The notes: a model not told the origin generated them from the sequence alone. A stretch of 64,000 nucleotides of DNA from Gammaproteobacteria bacterium (GCA_016718385.1 JADKDK010000004.1:792319-856318), one strand, 5' to 3'. Shown: positions 24,661-32,639, numbered from the stretch's first letter. Program-made: numbers and translations.

Positions 24661-25906
24661 AGCGGATGCGCTGCGACCAGAAACTGTTGCTCTCGACGCT
24701 TTAATCAAGGCAACTGTTGCCAAGGTTCGTGCCCAGAGTGATCCATCGTTACCGGATGCCATGTTGTTCATGGGGAATTGGCATCAGGCCGTGCCGGCCA
24801 TGGTCATCCAGGACCCGGTGTTGGAACCCGTCGATAAACTGGTATGGATGGTTATCATGCTCCATGCCAGGGAGACTGGAGGACGAACGGCGTTCCCCGA
24901 TTACGATACCATTGCAGCTAAAACCAACGTTTCCTCAACCTCCACTGTCTCTCGTGCTATTGCCATTCTGCGCTTGACGCGTTGGCTCACGCTGTGCGCC
25001 AGAGTGCGTCAAAAAAGCGGCCGTTTCACTGGCAATGTCTACAGTCTTCACGATGAACCCCTGCCTCTGGTCGATGCCCTGTACCTGGATGAGTCCTACA
25101 TGGCATTTGTCACCCAATCCCAGGATCATCATCACGCCCGCGTCCGGCGCGTGGCGCAAGCTGTGTTGGAGAGTCTGGATAAGGATATTCAGGAAGGCGA
25201 GTCGTTAGGACGGAAGGAGTCAACTATTGAGCGTCGACTGCAAGCCGCCCAACAATTGTCAGATTCCAGCGGAAACCACAGCAGAAGCGGTCGTTATTTT
25301 ACCTTTCACGCCGCGACCATCGGGAAACTGAAAAATTCGTCCGAGGCCAGCGCATCAGCACAATCCGTCCAGGACCAAAATTCAAAGGCGGAGGAAAAGG
25401 AACACTACAGTAGTCGTTGTAGTAGTCATTATAAAAAAACAACTACAACAACCACTACACAAAATACAAACCATGAAGAGAAAACATTTTCTGAATCCAA
25501 TCCATCAGTCCCGTCGGCAACAGAGCGAGCGCTGATCTATCCGCCGCGCTTGTCGGAGAACCAGAAACACTTGGCGGACAGGTATCTTGCCATGATCAAT
25601 CCTGATGATCGGCAGTTGGTGCTCGACGAACTTCAGGGTCGTCTGGAGTCTGAGCAAAAAGGCATGAAGCCGGTTTATGACGAGCTGCGGTTCTTGCATT
25701 CGCTGTGCAAGGCGGCACAACAAGGCGAATTTGTGCCCAACCTCGGGATCAAGGTGGCCGAGGCAAGACAAGATCGGGCACATCACGTACCACCGCCAGA
25801 AAACGAAGAACAGAAAAGTAAAGCGGCTGAAGAGCGAGCACGAAACCAAGCCTATGGGCTGGAGCAGCTGGCCAAGTTACGAGCATCATTGAATATGGAC
25901 AAATAG
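24650..25906 (+). CDS. STY4528-like ICE replication protein
   Basis: A 418-residue protein of the STY4528 family of pathogenicity-island replication proteins. The N-terminal half resembles winged-helix replication initiators (DKLVWMVIMLHARETGG, TAFPDYDTIAAKTNVSSTSTVSRAIAIL). Residues about 210-290 are a low-complexity linker rich in Ser/Thr/Asn with a polythreonine run, and the C-terminus is a charged helix. Start ATG 24650 overlaps the DUF2857 stop by 11 bases. Together with the DUF3577 and StbA genes it suggests the excised circle can replicate. Confidence 0.75.
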   Translation: MAHEADALRPETVALDALIKATVAKVRAQSDPSLPDAMLFMGNWHQAVPAMVIQDPVLEPVDKLVWMVIMLHARETGGRTAFPDYDTIAAKTNVSSTSTVSRAIAILRLTRWLTLCARVRQKSGRFTGNVYSLHDEPLPLVDALYLDESYMAFVTQSQDHHHARVRRVAQAVLESLDKDIQEGESLGRKESTIERRLQAAQQLSDSSGNHSRSGRYFTFHAATIGKLKNSSEASASAQSVQDQNSKAEEKEHYSSRCSSHYKKTTTTTTTQNTNHEEKTFSESNPSVPSATERALIYPPRLSENQKHLADRYLAMINPDDRQLVLDELQGRLESEQKGMKPVYDELRFLHSLCKAAQQGEFVPNLGIKVAEARQDRAHHVPPPENEEQKSKAAEERARNQAYGLEQLAKLRASLNMDK

Positions 25907-26093
25907 CGCGACCGCCCGTTATCACACGTGATGTGACATATCTCCGTCGTTACTTCCCTGCACTGTTTCCACTGGAACCATCTGATCGCAGCAACGCAAA
26001 ACACTGCACCAGTCGGATGGATATTCCGTGGTGCCATTTTCCCATTCGTGGATTCATAGCACGTCAGAGTTGATCTTGAAGGGAATGACGCAA

Positions 26094-26834
26094 ATGAATT
26101 CAGACTCAGAGCAGTCACACGAGAGTACAGCTGAAAATCAAAACGAGTCAGTGCCAGGCGCCCTGCAGGGTGAAGTCTGGTTGACGATTCAGACGTATCA
26201 GGCCCAGAGCCTGATCCGCGGCCGCCGTGCAGTCGATGGCAAGCCTGCCATTATGGGATTGATCGGCTTTGCAGATCGGCTGAAGTCGCTATGGCAGGCC
26301 GTCCGCTTCGACGACCCTTATGCCGACTGGTGGTTACTCAAAGTGGAAGAGGGCGTTGCCGATATCCGAGCACAGCTGCAGGGATTGCAGCAAAGGATGG
26401 ACGCCCTTATCACTGAATCCAACAGTGCTTTCGAATTCACCGTCGCACAATCGAGTCGACCACAGCGCGTATCGTTACAGTTCGCCAATCCCTATGCCTT
26501 CCGTGCTGCACAGTTGCTGGGTGAGTACGACCGGTTGATGTGCACAGACATGACGTTGCATCACTTAGGTCTCGACATGCCCACTGACCTCATTGAGCAG
26601 GTGTCGGCTAGCGGGCGATGGGTGCGCCGGGTGTTTGCGTTGCCCCAGGGGTATCACAGTCTGGACGTTCGTCGCCACGACATCCGGCAGGGAACACCGG
26701 CAGCCATCAAAGCGAGGGAACGGATGGGCGAGATTCCCCAGGACATCCTCAATGGTGAGCGGTTGCCGTCTCTGCGTCCACTGGCATTTCAACAGAAGAA
26801 TAGCAACGCCATCGCAGATTCTGACGAGACCTGA
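26094..26834 (+). CDS. TIGR03761 (PFL_4669) ICE protein
   Basis: A 246-residue marker protein of this ICE class. Recognisable blocks are LTIQTYQAQSLIRGRRAVDGK, IGFADRLKSLWQAVRFDDPYADWWLL and VSLQFANPYAFRAAQLLGEYD. No enzyme motif is visible and the function is unknown. AAGGGA at 26079-26084 is well spaced for ATG 26094; ATG 26085 is too close. The upstream gap (25907-26093) has a TCACACGTGATGTGA dyad that could be a regulator site. Confidence 0.85.
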   Translation: MNSDSEQSHESTAENQNESVPGALQGEVWLTIQTYQAQSLIRGRRAVDGKPAIMGLIGFADRLKSLWQAVRFDDPYADWWLLKVEEGVADIRAQLQGLQQRMDALITESNSAFEFTVAQSSRPQRVSLQFANPYAFRAAQLLGEYDRLMCTDMTLHHLGLDMPTDLIEQVSASGRWVRRVFALPQGYHSLDVRRHDIRQGTPAAIKARERMGEIPQDILNGERLPSLRPLAFQQKNSNAIADSDET

Positions 26835-26839
26835 CCGCC

Positions 26840-27235
26840 GTGGCCACCAGCACGCTTCAGCAGCTCGTAATCTCACTCGATACGCGAATTCCACTCGAAG
26901 CGATGGTGCTTCAGCGTCTACGCCGCCTGCCTAACAGCAGACAAAACGAGTGGTTGCGACAGCTGTTGCTGGTGGGATTTCGAAGCGAGTGTCAGGCCAT
27001 CAGATCTGAGCAAGCGCTGCCGGCACACACAATTCCTATGAGCCAGCCGTGTACATCCACCCAGATAAACGGAAGTCGCGGAGCGGGTTCCGTCCAGCCG
27101 CGAACAACCGAGACGATGGTCGATCACGCTGCGCGGTCACCTGGCAGCTCACACAACAGCGAACGCGCCAGGCTTGCTCCTCCAAACGACGCCAGAAAAC
27201 CCTTTACACACCTGAGACGAGTGATCGGTGAGTAA
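26840..27235 (+). CDS. Unknown 131-residue protein upstream of the actin-like ATPase
   Basis: Not recognised. It begins with GTG five bases after the TIGR03761 stop. Residues 1-52 form two or three predicted helices (STLQQLVISLDTRIPLEAMV, LQRLRRLPNSRQNEWLRQLL) that look like a ribbon-helix-helix or small DNA-binding fold; the rest is Ser/Thr/Pro/Arg-rich and probably disordered. Its place directly before a ParM/StbA gene is where ParR/StbB adaptors lie, so it may be the DNA-binding adaptor. This is inferred from position only. Confidence 0.55.
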   Translation: MATSTLQQLVISLDTRIPLEAMVLQRLRRLPNSRQNEWLRQLLLVGFRSECQAIRSEQALPAHTIPMSQPCTSTQINGSRGAGSVQPRTTETMVDHAARSPGSSHNSERARLAPPNDARKPFTHLRRVIGE

Positions 27236-27267
27236 AGACAGCTAACCCCGATATCAGGAATCGCACC

Positions 27268-28374
27268 ATGACAGAACTGACCGATGAGAAATTGTCTGAC
27301 GAAGACAAACCACCCGTGACCACTCATCCCATGGCGGTGGGACAGGTGGGTCTCGATGACGGCTATGCCTATACCAAAGTGGCGTTACCGGATGGTCGCC
27401 TCCTGGCGGTGCCTTCGCGGGCACGCATGGGGTCGGCCGGTGTCACCTGGATACGGGATGAGGAACAGAAAATTTTTGAGTATGAAACCGGTGGCAGTGT
27501 GTATTCCGTCGGTGCGGTCGATGGTGAGCCCACCCAATTCGATGAATACCCGGGTTCGGCACTGAATCGGGTGATCGTCCAGCATGCACTGCAACAGGCG
27601 GGTTTGTCGGGCCGATCCGTCCATGTGGTGACTGGGTTGCCGGTCTCCGCCTTTTACCGCAACGATGGTCAGCAACGACGACAAGCGATCCAGGCCAAAA
27701 GGGATGGTTTGAAATTGGCGGTTGAGCCTGTTGTTGCCAGAAAAGCATCGCAAAGGTCAGCGCAACAGGGGCTCCTAAAGGTGAGCATCGCCTTTCATGA
27801 AGTTATTCCGGAGGCGCTAGCTGCCTGGTACGACTATGTGATTGTTATGACCGATGATGATGGTGTGACGTTGGATGCGGATCGCGTCAACGCGCCCATC
27901 GCCATTGTCGATATCGGTGGCCGCACTACGGATTATGTAGTGGTCCAGGACCAGGGCATTGTGCACGGTTCCTCCGGCTCTCTGAATCGCGGCATGCTGA
28001 ACGTCAAGATTCGCGTGGCGAACCGTATACAGGAACAGTTCGATATCAACGAGCTCGGCGAGCAGAGTATCAGTCGGGCCGTCGATACACATCTGTTGCG
28101 TTTGCATGGCAAGGATCACGATGTCTCGGCCATGGTGGCGGAAGCAAAACGCGAGTTGGTGGAACGACTCTATACCGAAACCCGCCGCAAGCTTGGACTC
28201 GGTGTGGAGTTGGATCGTGTGCTGTTCGTCGGCGGTGGAAGTGCTGCGTTAGCCGCTGATATTGCCAACTGGTTTCCCAATCAAATCATGGCCGACCATG
28301 CCGCTTTTGCTAACGCAAGGGGCATGCTCAAGTACCTGCAGTTTGTCTGCGACGCCCCGGTGAGGGAGGGTTAA
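27268..28374 (+). CDS. ParM/StbA-like actin-family partition ATPase
   Basis: A 368-residue actin-fold ATPase. VGLDDGYAYTKVALPDG near residue 27 is the phosphate-1 loop, IAIVDIGGRTTDYVV near 211-225 the phosphate-2 loop, and VLFVGGGSAALAADI near 320 the adenosine loop. ParM-like proteins form filaments that push plasmid copies apart. Carriage by an ICE implies that the excised element persists as a segregating circle. It probably works with the small protein encoded just upstream. Confidence 0.88.
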   Translation: MTELTDEKLSDEDKPPVTTHPMAVGQVGLDDGYAYTKVALPDGRLLAVPSRARMGSAGVTWIRDEEQKIFEYETGGSVYSVGAVDGEPTQFDEYPGSALNRVIVQHALQQAGLSGRSVHVVTGLPVSAFYRNDGQQRRQAIQAKRDGLKLAVEPVVARKASQRSAQQGLLKVSIAFHEVIPEALAAWYDYVIVMTDDDGVTLDADRVNAPIAIVDIGGRTTDYVVVQDQGIVHGSSGSLNRGMLNVKIRVANRIQEQFDINELGEQSISRAVDTHLLRLHGKDHDVSAMVAEAKRELVERLYTETRRKLGLGVELDRVLFVGGGSAALAADIANWFPNQIMADHAAFANARGMLKYLQFVCDAPVREG

Positions 28375-28490
28375 GGACTTTGTACGTGGCCACTGCGGTC
28401 TCAGTGGCGAAGAAGATGTCAGCGGATTGTGCAAGTGACATCGCGGTTTTACCGTCAATCCAGTATCAGGGCTTGTCCTGATTTTACTCA

Positions 28491-28559
28491 CCCTGCCGGG
28501 AAACACCTTCCCGCCAGGGAATCGTGTTCTCCGGCTTTCCATTATGTTCAAGGAGAAAC
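28491..28559 (+). ncRNA. Tandem-hairpin leader A, candidate radC RNA motif
   Basis: Hairpin 1: CCCTGCCGGGA (28491-28501) with TCCCGCCAGGG (28509-28519). Hairpin 2: TTCTCC (28527-28532) with GGAGAA (28552-28557), where the 3' arm is the Shine-Dalgarno sequence of the DUF3577 gene starting at 28564. The same two-hairpin plan recurs before the next two genes. It matches what I recall of the radC RNA motif, a cis-regulatory structure upstream of DNA-binding genes of mobile elements. Confidence 0.6.
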
Positions 28560-28563
28560 TGTT

Positions 28564-28992
28564 ATGACCAGTAGACAAACTACCCCTGAAAAACCGAAGT
28601 ATTTCGATCTTGATATCCACGGCATCGGTTACCTCAACCGGGTTCGCGAAGTGACACCCGAGAATGGGTTCCCCTTTCTCAGTGTCACCATCGCAGCGCT
28701 ACGAGGGCCAGCCGATAACGTTCAGCACACGCATTTCGAGTGCGTGGTGGTGGGTGAAGAGGCGAAGGATCTGGTGCGTCAGCTAATGCCTGCGGTGGAA
28801 GCTGACTTTAAAGTGCTGGTGGGTTTTCACCTCAGTGATTTGCAAGCCGAAACCTTCATCTTCAAAAACGGTGATCGAGCCGGTACGACGGGCATCAGCC
28901 TGAAGTCCCGGTTACTGCGGTTCCAGTGGATCAAAGTCGAAGGTCAGCCCTTTCCGGCGCCGACGGCTGAGACCCACAACGCCGTAGCCTGA
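28564..28992 (+). CDS. STY4534-like ICE replication protein (DUF3577)
   Basis: A 142-residue DUF3577 protein, the STY4534 family of ICE replication proteins. The N-terminal FDLDIHGIGYLNRVREVTPE and FPFLSVTIAALRG look like the first strands of an OB-like fold, consistent with a single-stranded-DNA-binding role, which is inferred. AAGGAG lies before ATG 28564. It is the first of three genes that each have a tandem-hairpin leader. Confidence 0.8.
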   Translation: MTSRQTTPEKPKYFDLDIHGIGYLNRVREVTPENGFPFLSVTIAALRGPADNVQHTHFECVVVGEEAKDLVRQLMPAVEADFKVLVGFHLSDLQAETFIFKNGDRAGTTGISLKSRLLRFQWIKVEGQPFPAPTAETHNAVA

Positions 28993-29002
28993 CGACCAAA
29001 TC

Positions 29003-29026
29003 TGATCGCATCTTGTGATGCGATCA
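29003..29026 (+). terminator. Hairpin behind the DUF3577 gene
   Basis: A perfect ten-base stem TGATCGCATC/GATGCGATCA with a TTGT loop, 10 bases after the DUF3577 stop, followed by ATCTTTC. The T-run is poor, so it may be a weak terminator or a transcript-stabilising end rather than a strong stop. Confidence 0.5.
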
Positions 29027-29035
29027 ATCTTTCAA

Positions 29036-29092
29036 CCCAGCGAGGGAGATTCTCCCTTGCTGGGCAGGTCTCCTCGACTCTTCAAGGAGACC
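29036..29092 (+). ncRNA. Tandem-hairpin leader B of radC, candidate radC RNA motif
   Basis: Hairpin 1: CCCAGCGAGGGAGA (29036-29049) with TCTCCCTTGCTGGG (29051-29064), 14 positions with one G-T wobble. Hairpin 2: GGTCTCCT (29067-29074) with AGGAGACC (29085-29092), a perfect eight-base stem whose 3' arm is the ribosome binding site of radC at 29097. If hairpin 2 forms, translation is blocked. Confidence 0.7.
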
Positions 29093-29096
29093 GCTC

Positions 29097-29612
29097 ATGG
29101 CTTCCAAATCCTCACCTTCCCGGGTGATTCCTAAAAACCGCTTTGCGGCCATTCGCATGGCGTCGTTGAACGATCCTGAAAAGCAATCCCTGCTGCAGCT
29201 GGCCTTTGCGATATTGCAGGACCTGCACCAGCCGGGCCTTGAGTTACCGAGCCCCAACCACACCCGTGATTACTTGCGGATGTTGTTGGCTGAACGCAAA
29301 GCGGAAGTCTTTGGTTGTGTGTACCTGGATAACCGGCATCGGGTAATCGAAGCCGCAGAGTTGTTCCAGGGAACCATTGATGGTGCCTCGGTGTACCCCC
29401 GCGTGGTGGTGCAACAGGCGTTGACGCTTAACGCGGCAGCGGTGATGTTTTTTCACAATCACCCGAGTGGTGTCGCCGAGCCCAGTCACGCGGACGAAGC
29501 GATTACCCGGCGCTTAAAAGAGGCGCTGGCACTCGTTGATATTCGTGTACTGGATCACTTTGTGGTCACGGTGGGGGAATCAGTTTCCTTCGCCGAACGC
29601 GGATTGCTGTAA
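29097..29612 (+). CDS. radC: RadC-like JAB-domain protein
   Basis: A 171-residue RadC-family protein with the MPN+/JAMM metal site: FFHNHPSGVAEPSHADEAITRRL, giving H-x-H-x7-S-x2-D near residues 119-132, and the upstream glutamate in AERKAEVFGCVYLD. The helix-hairpin-helix part of chromosomal RadC is absent, as is usual for the mobile-element form. Its biochemical role is unknown; these genes travel with ICE and plasmid replication or anti-defence genes. Confidence 0.92.
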   Translation: MASKSSPSRVIPKNRFAAIRMASLNDPEKQSLLQLAFAILQDLHQPGLELPSPNHTRDYLRMLLAERKAEVFGCVYLDNRHRVIEAAELFQGTIDGASVYPRVVVQQALTLNAAAVMFFHNHPSGVAEPSHADEAITRRLKEALALVDIRVLDHFVVTVGESVSFAERGLL

Positions 29613-29626
29613 ATCCATTCAATCAA

Positions 29627-29698
29627 CCCATTGGGGAGTCTTCTTCCCCAATGGGAAGGAGGTGCTCCCTGAATTTCTTAATTCATTTCTCCAGGGAG
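29627..29698 (+). ncRNA. Tandem-hairpin leader C, candidate radC RNA motif
   Basis: Hairpin 1: CCCATTGGGGA (29627-29637) with TCCCCAATGGG (29645-29655), perfect. Hairpin 2: CTCCCTG (29665-29671) with CAGGGAG (29692-29698), perfect, with the 3' arm covering the GGAG ribosome binding site of the gene at 29706. Architecture equals leaders A and B although the stem sequences differ. Confidence 0.7.
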
Positions 29699-29705
29699 AA
29701 ACCTT

Positions 29706-30131
29706 ATGAAAAATTCAGAACACAAGTCGTTGGAAGATGTCTTCGGTCCTGTTGTCGCAAGTTACAATCGTGCACAGGCTATCGAAGATGGCGTCCTGAT
29801 CGATGTTACCGCTATGGCACGTGAGGCTGGCTTCAAATGGCCAGTCGCACTTACCCACACCGCTTGGTGTGATTGCGTTGCCTGGACAGAGCGGGATAAC
29901 CGCTTTCAAGTGCACCAGGACGAGTCTGGCCGTTTGTGGGACGTGCTGTTTATGGCGTTCTACGCCATTCGAACGGCTACTGCCCCTGGTGATCGGTTGC
30001 TGTTCTCGTTGTACCGCGTGCCGAAAGACGGGCATTCGACAGAAGCCCGCGAGGTGAGTTTGAAACTGATGGTTGGCCCCGGTGATGCCGGTGAACCGGT
30101 CGTCACGATCATGCTGCCCAACGAAGATTAA
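29706..30131 (+). CDS. DUF6573 family protein
   Basis: A 141-residue protein of the DUF6573 family, common next to radC on ICEs and plasmids. The block DVFGPVVASYNRAQAIEDGVLIDVTAMAREAGFKWPVALT is the family's start, and RLWDVLFMAFYAIR the central helix. No catalytic motif is visible. The leader hairpins and the neighbours suggest an anti-defence or early establishment role, which is inference. Confidence 0.75.
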   Translation: MKNSEHKSLEDVFGPVVASYNRAQAIEDGVLIDVTAMAREAGFKWPVALTHTAWCDCVAWTERDNRFQVHQDESGRLWDVLFMAFYAIRTATAPGDRLLFSLYRVPKDGHSTEAREVSLKLMVGPGDAGEPVVTIMLPNED

Positions 30132-30245
30132 TGTCGCCGATCGAATCGGCTCCTTGCCCTGGCCACTTGGGATAAAGTGGCACCCCCATTTCATTAAAAT
30201 GCCGATGCATAGTTCGTTGTTCGTTGAGAACCTTGCCAGGCGCAC

Positions 30246-31496
30246 TTATTCGCTGATCGTGCGCCGACACTGTTTATTCACGACCTTTTCGATCCGTTGC
30301 AGCGCGGGATATTTCCCGTACAACGTTTCAAACTTTTCTCTCGTCGGCGGCAGGTGCTCCAACAGACTGACAGCAACATCCTGCACCTGGCCTTGCAGAA
30401 ACCGAGCACGCAAACCGCATTGTTGCGCCAGGTCATCCCAGTGCTTTGTGGAAACGATGCCTGGATTTCTTTCATTGCCAACGGAAAATGCCAGATGATA
30501 GTCAATACGTTCAATGGCCCGAGTGCAAACGAGGTCATAAAAAGGGGCTAGCTGTATTTCGCCATTGGCCCTGTATAGCAGCGAAAGGTTTTTGGCATGA
30601 CCATCCGAATTACCCGCCAGGACATTGAAAATCTGCCATCGCAGTAAATACTGCAGATCGTTGGCGGGATCACTGGAAACATCCTGGACGAGCCGATAGC
30701 AGTCTGCGAAGGAAGGGCCGCCATCCTCCTGGTACTTGCGTTCGTGGCCGAAACCCAGCGCCTGACAGAAATCTTCCTGATGCAGTCTTACCATCTGACC
30801 GCTACCCAGCTGGTGCCGATCATAACGCTCAATCAATGCATAGTGCGTGTCTGCTATCGAGCGCAGTTGGATATCGACTACAGGCAAACCAATAGCGCCT
30901 GCCAGCAGTGTCGTGAAGGTTTCGTAAGCAGGCAGGTGGCGGTAATCGGATAATTCGAATTTGAGGATATGACTGGATGGCGATTCTTTTTTAGGCAACC
31001 AACAGGCACCATTCTTGATCAACACAGGACACTTGTCTTGCGCTCCGGCCAGAGACAGACGGGGACGTTCGTTTTCAGTCCATGTGTAAACCTGACCACG
31101 GCGTGTCACCAGCTTGGCGAGTTCTTGTTCCGAGAGTTCGTAATACGCGTATTGTGTGGAAGGTTTCTGTTCTGCCTGGAGAATCGACAAGGCCCCGGCG
31201 CATTCACCGCCGATGGCTCTGAGCAGATCAAAATCGGTATTGGCGATCTTTAGATCGCGGATAACCTGATCACGAGCACCACCTTCCGGCAGGAGGTTGG
31301 CGAAGAAGCGGTGGGCGAGTCCCTCTTCCGGCACAAAGTCTTCCTGTCGCAATGGCAATCTATGGGAGATGGCAAATCCGCCTTGGGTAAGCCATTCCTT
31401 TTCGTAGCGGAAGCCAATCAGGCCTTGGGTGTTGCGCCACAAATAGCCAACGAGTCGCTGATCATTCCAGACGTTGAGACCATCCGGATCAAGCAT
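30246..31496 (-). CDS. hipA: HipA-family serine/threonine kinase toxin
   Basis: A 416-residue HipA-like kinase. The N-terminal subdomain has VGYLWRNTQGLIGFRY and AHRFFANLLPEG; the kinase part shows LSLAGAQDKCPVL (Gly-rich/phosphorylation-loop region), ILKFELSDYRHLP with the ATP lysine, the catalytic loop LAGNSDGHAKNLSLLY near residue 300 and LAPFYDLVCT with the metal aspartate. Such toxins phosphorylate tRNA synthetases (GltX in E. coli). GAGGGAGAAG precedes ATG 31496, and the start overlaps the hipB end by eight bases, the standard antitoxin-first order. Confidence 0.92.
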   Translation of the reverse strand: MLDPDGLNVWNDQRLVGYLWRNTQGLIGFRYEKEWLTQGGFAISHRLPLRQEDFVPEEGLAHRFFANLLPEGGARDQVIRDLKIANTDFDLLRAIGGECAGALSILQAEQKPSTQYAYYELSEQELAKLVTRRGQVYTWTENERPRLSLAGAQDKCPVLIKNGACWLPKKESPSSHILKFELSDYRHLPAYETFTTLLAGAIGLPVVDIQLRSIADTHYALIERYDRHQLGSGQMVRLHQEDFCQALGFGHERKYQEDGGPSFADCYRLVQDVSSDPANDLQYLLRWQIFNVLAGNSDGHAKNLSLLYRANGEIQLAPFYDLVCTRAIERIDYHLAFSVGNERNPGIVSTKHWDDLAQQCGLRARFLQGQVQDVAVSLLEHLPPTREKFETLYGKYPALQRIEKVVNKQCRRTISE

Positions 31497-31773
31497 GGCC
31501 TTCTCCCTCTTGTGAGGGCGACGGCTTGGGCACGGCAACCCTGCGCGGCTGGATGACCACCTCCAGTCCCAGGGTGCGCAGCGCTTTTAGCACTTTGCCC
31601 AGCTCCGCGGTTTCCTTGCCACGCTCGAATTCGGATAAAAAGCGGGTGCTCAGGTTACCCAGCCCCGAGATCGTTTCCAGCGTCAGTTTTCTCTGTTTCC
31701 GGTGAGCACGCACCAGCTTGCCGAGATCCTCAGCGGATCGGATTGCACCGTATTGCACCTGATCGTGAGCCAT
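31489..31773 (-). CDS. hipB: HipB-type antitoxin
   Basis: A 94-residue Xre-family antitoxin with the helix-turn-helix LGKLVRAHRKQRKLTLETISGLGNLSTRFLSEFERGK (split here at the turn) near residues 17-53, followed by a tail ending in a Pro/Ser/Glu-rich stretch. It binds and neutralises HipA and represses the operon. The promoter upstream has three CGTACG-centred palindromes at 50-base intervals. Confidence 0.9.
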   Translation of the reverse strand: MAHDQVQYGAIRSAEDLGKLVRAHRKQRKLTLETISGLGNLSTRFLSEFERGKETAELGKVLKALRTLGLEVVIQPRRVAVPKPSPSQEGEGHA

Positions 31774-31792
31774 AATTTATCCAAAAAATGAG

Positions 31793-31903
31793 CGTACGGT
31801 AAAAATTAGCATGCAGACGCAGCTAAATCAACAAATATTTACCGTACGGGATAAATATCAGGGTATTGGCTTGCTTGCGTAAGAATATATCCCGTACGGT
31901 AAA
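31793..31903 (-). promoter_or_regulatory. hipBA promoter with three HipB operators
   Basis: Operators centred on CGTACG lie at 31793-31798, 31843-31848 and 31893-31898. The outer forms are TTTACCGTACGGGATA (31838-31853) and TATCCCGTACGGTAAA (31888-31903); the proximal one is CGTACGGTAAA (31793-31803). On the minus strand TTGATT (31831-31826) and TAATTT (31808-31803) form a promoter with a 17-base spacer lying between operators 1 and 2; operator 1 abuts the -10 box and start point. E. coli HipB operators are also built on TATCC arms. Confidence 0.8.
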
Positions 31904-32639
31904 AATTGTCGGTCGCCAGCGTACAGCCCCATGGTGGTTCCAGTGTAACCGTGGGTCGAACAGATCTACTTGTTCAACGTCCATGACAGGTCGCAGACCT
32001 GGCGTGGTAGTTGATTCGAACGAAGCCCTCGTCACTGCTTAGCGAAGCGGGGTAGTGACGAGGGCGGCGGAGCACGGAACGACAACGGATTGCGCTCGGA
32101 TTGATGCGTTCCCAGCGAGTTCGCTCTAACTATACTAGCGGCCAAGAAACGTAAACAGTTCCATACGCGGCCACGGCGGTAACGTGGATGAGGATTGTCG
32201 CCCTCGCCATCGAAAATGGCAAAAACGGCAACGGCGCCAGCCGAGCTACCATGGCGCACAGCATCAGCTGCGGCTCATCTTCAACGTTTCCTCAATAGCA
32301 GGACGTTCGTCCTCACTTCAATCTGGCTAACGCCACCTCAAACCCGGCTTGCAAGTAGCCGACTTCCAACGCGCCGTTTAACCGACGGTTTCTTTCAACT
32401 CGCGGACCGATGGTTCCGCTCATTTAAAAGGAGGTGAAGTACTCACCATCGCAACTGACTCTTAGAGTCCATTGGTTTACCCGGCACCATCTTCAGCAGA
32501 AGAGCAGCCAGGTTGCCTGCGACCAGGCTTATCAGGTCGAAAGGGGAGTAGTGTCCCTTGACCCATCCGCTTCGGCGGACCCAGTCAGGCTACGAGCCTG
32601 TGGTTGGTCAGAAACACTTACCAGACTGGAAAGTACACG
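31904..32639. other. Non-coding, hairpin-rich stretch upstream of the second recombinase
   Basis: No convincing gene in 736 bases. Structures seen: AGGTC/GACCT near 31989; GCCCTCGTCACT (32025-32036) with AGTGACGAGGGC (32054-32065), a perfect 12-base stem with an inner GCTT/AAGC; GCCAT/ATGGC at 32206-32220; AGGACG/CGTCCT near 32300; GACTC/GAGTC near 32457; AAGGG/CCCTT near 32541-32559; TCCGC-TTCG-GCGGA at 32567-32580; CAGGC/GCCTG near 32585-32599. The last three form a leader just before the recombinase. An AAAAGGAGGTG sequence near 32427 has only a weak 69-codon GTG frame behind it. Confidence 0.6.

Noticed and set aside
28375..28490. Additional gene start upstream of DUF3577 (frame open from 28429)
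   Set aside because: The extension is the leader sequence with two hairpins; the conserved protein and ribosome binding site begin at 28564.
31904..32639. Retron msr-msd as explanation of the structured region
   Set aside because: No retron reverse transcriptase follows; the next gene is a tyrosine recombinase and the only RT in the window is the group II maturase.
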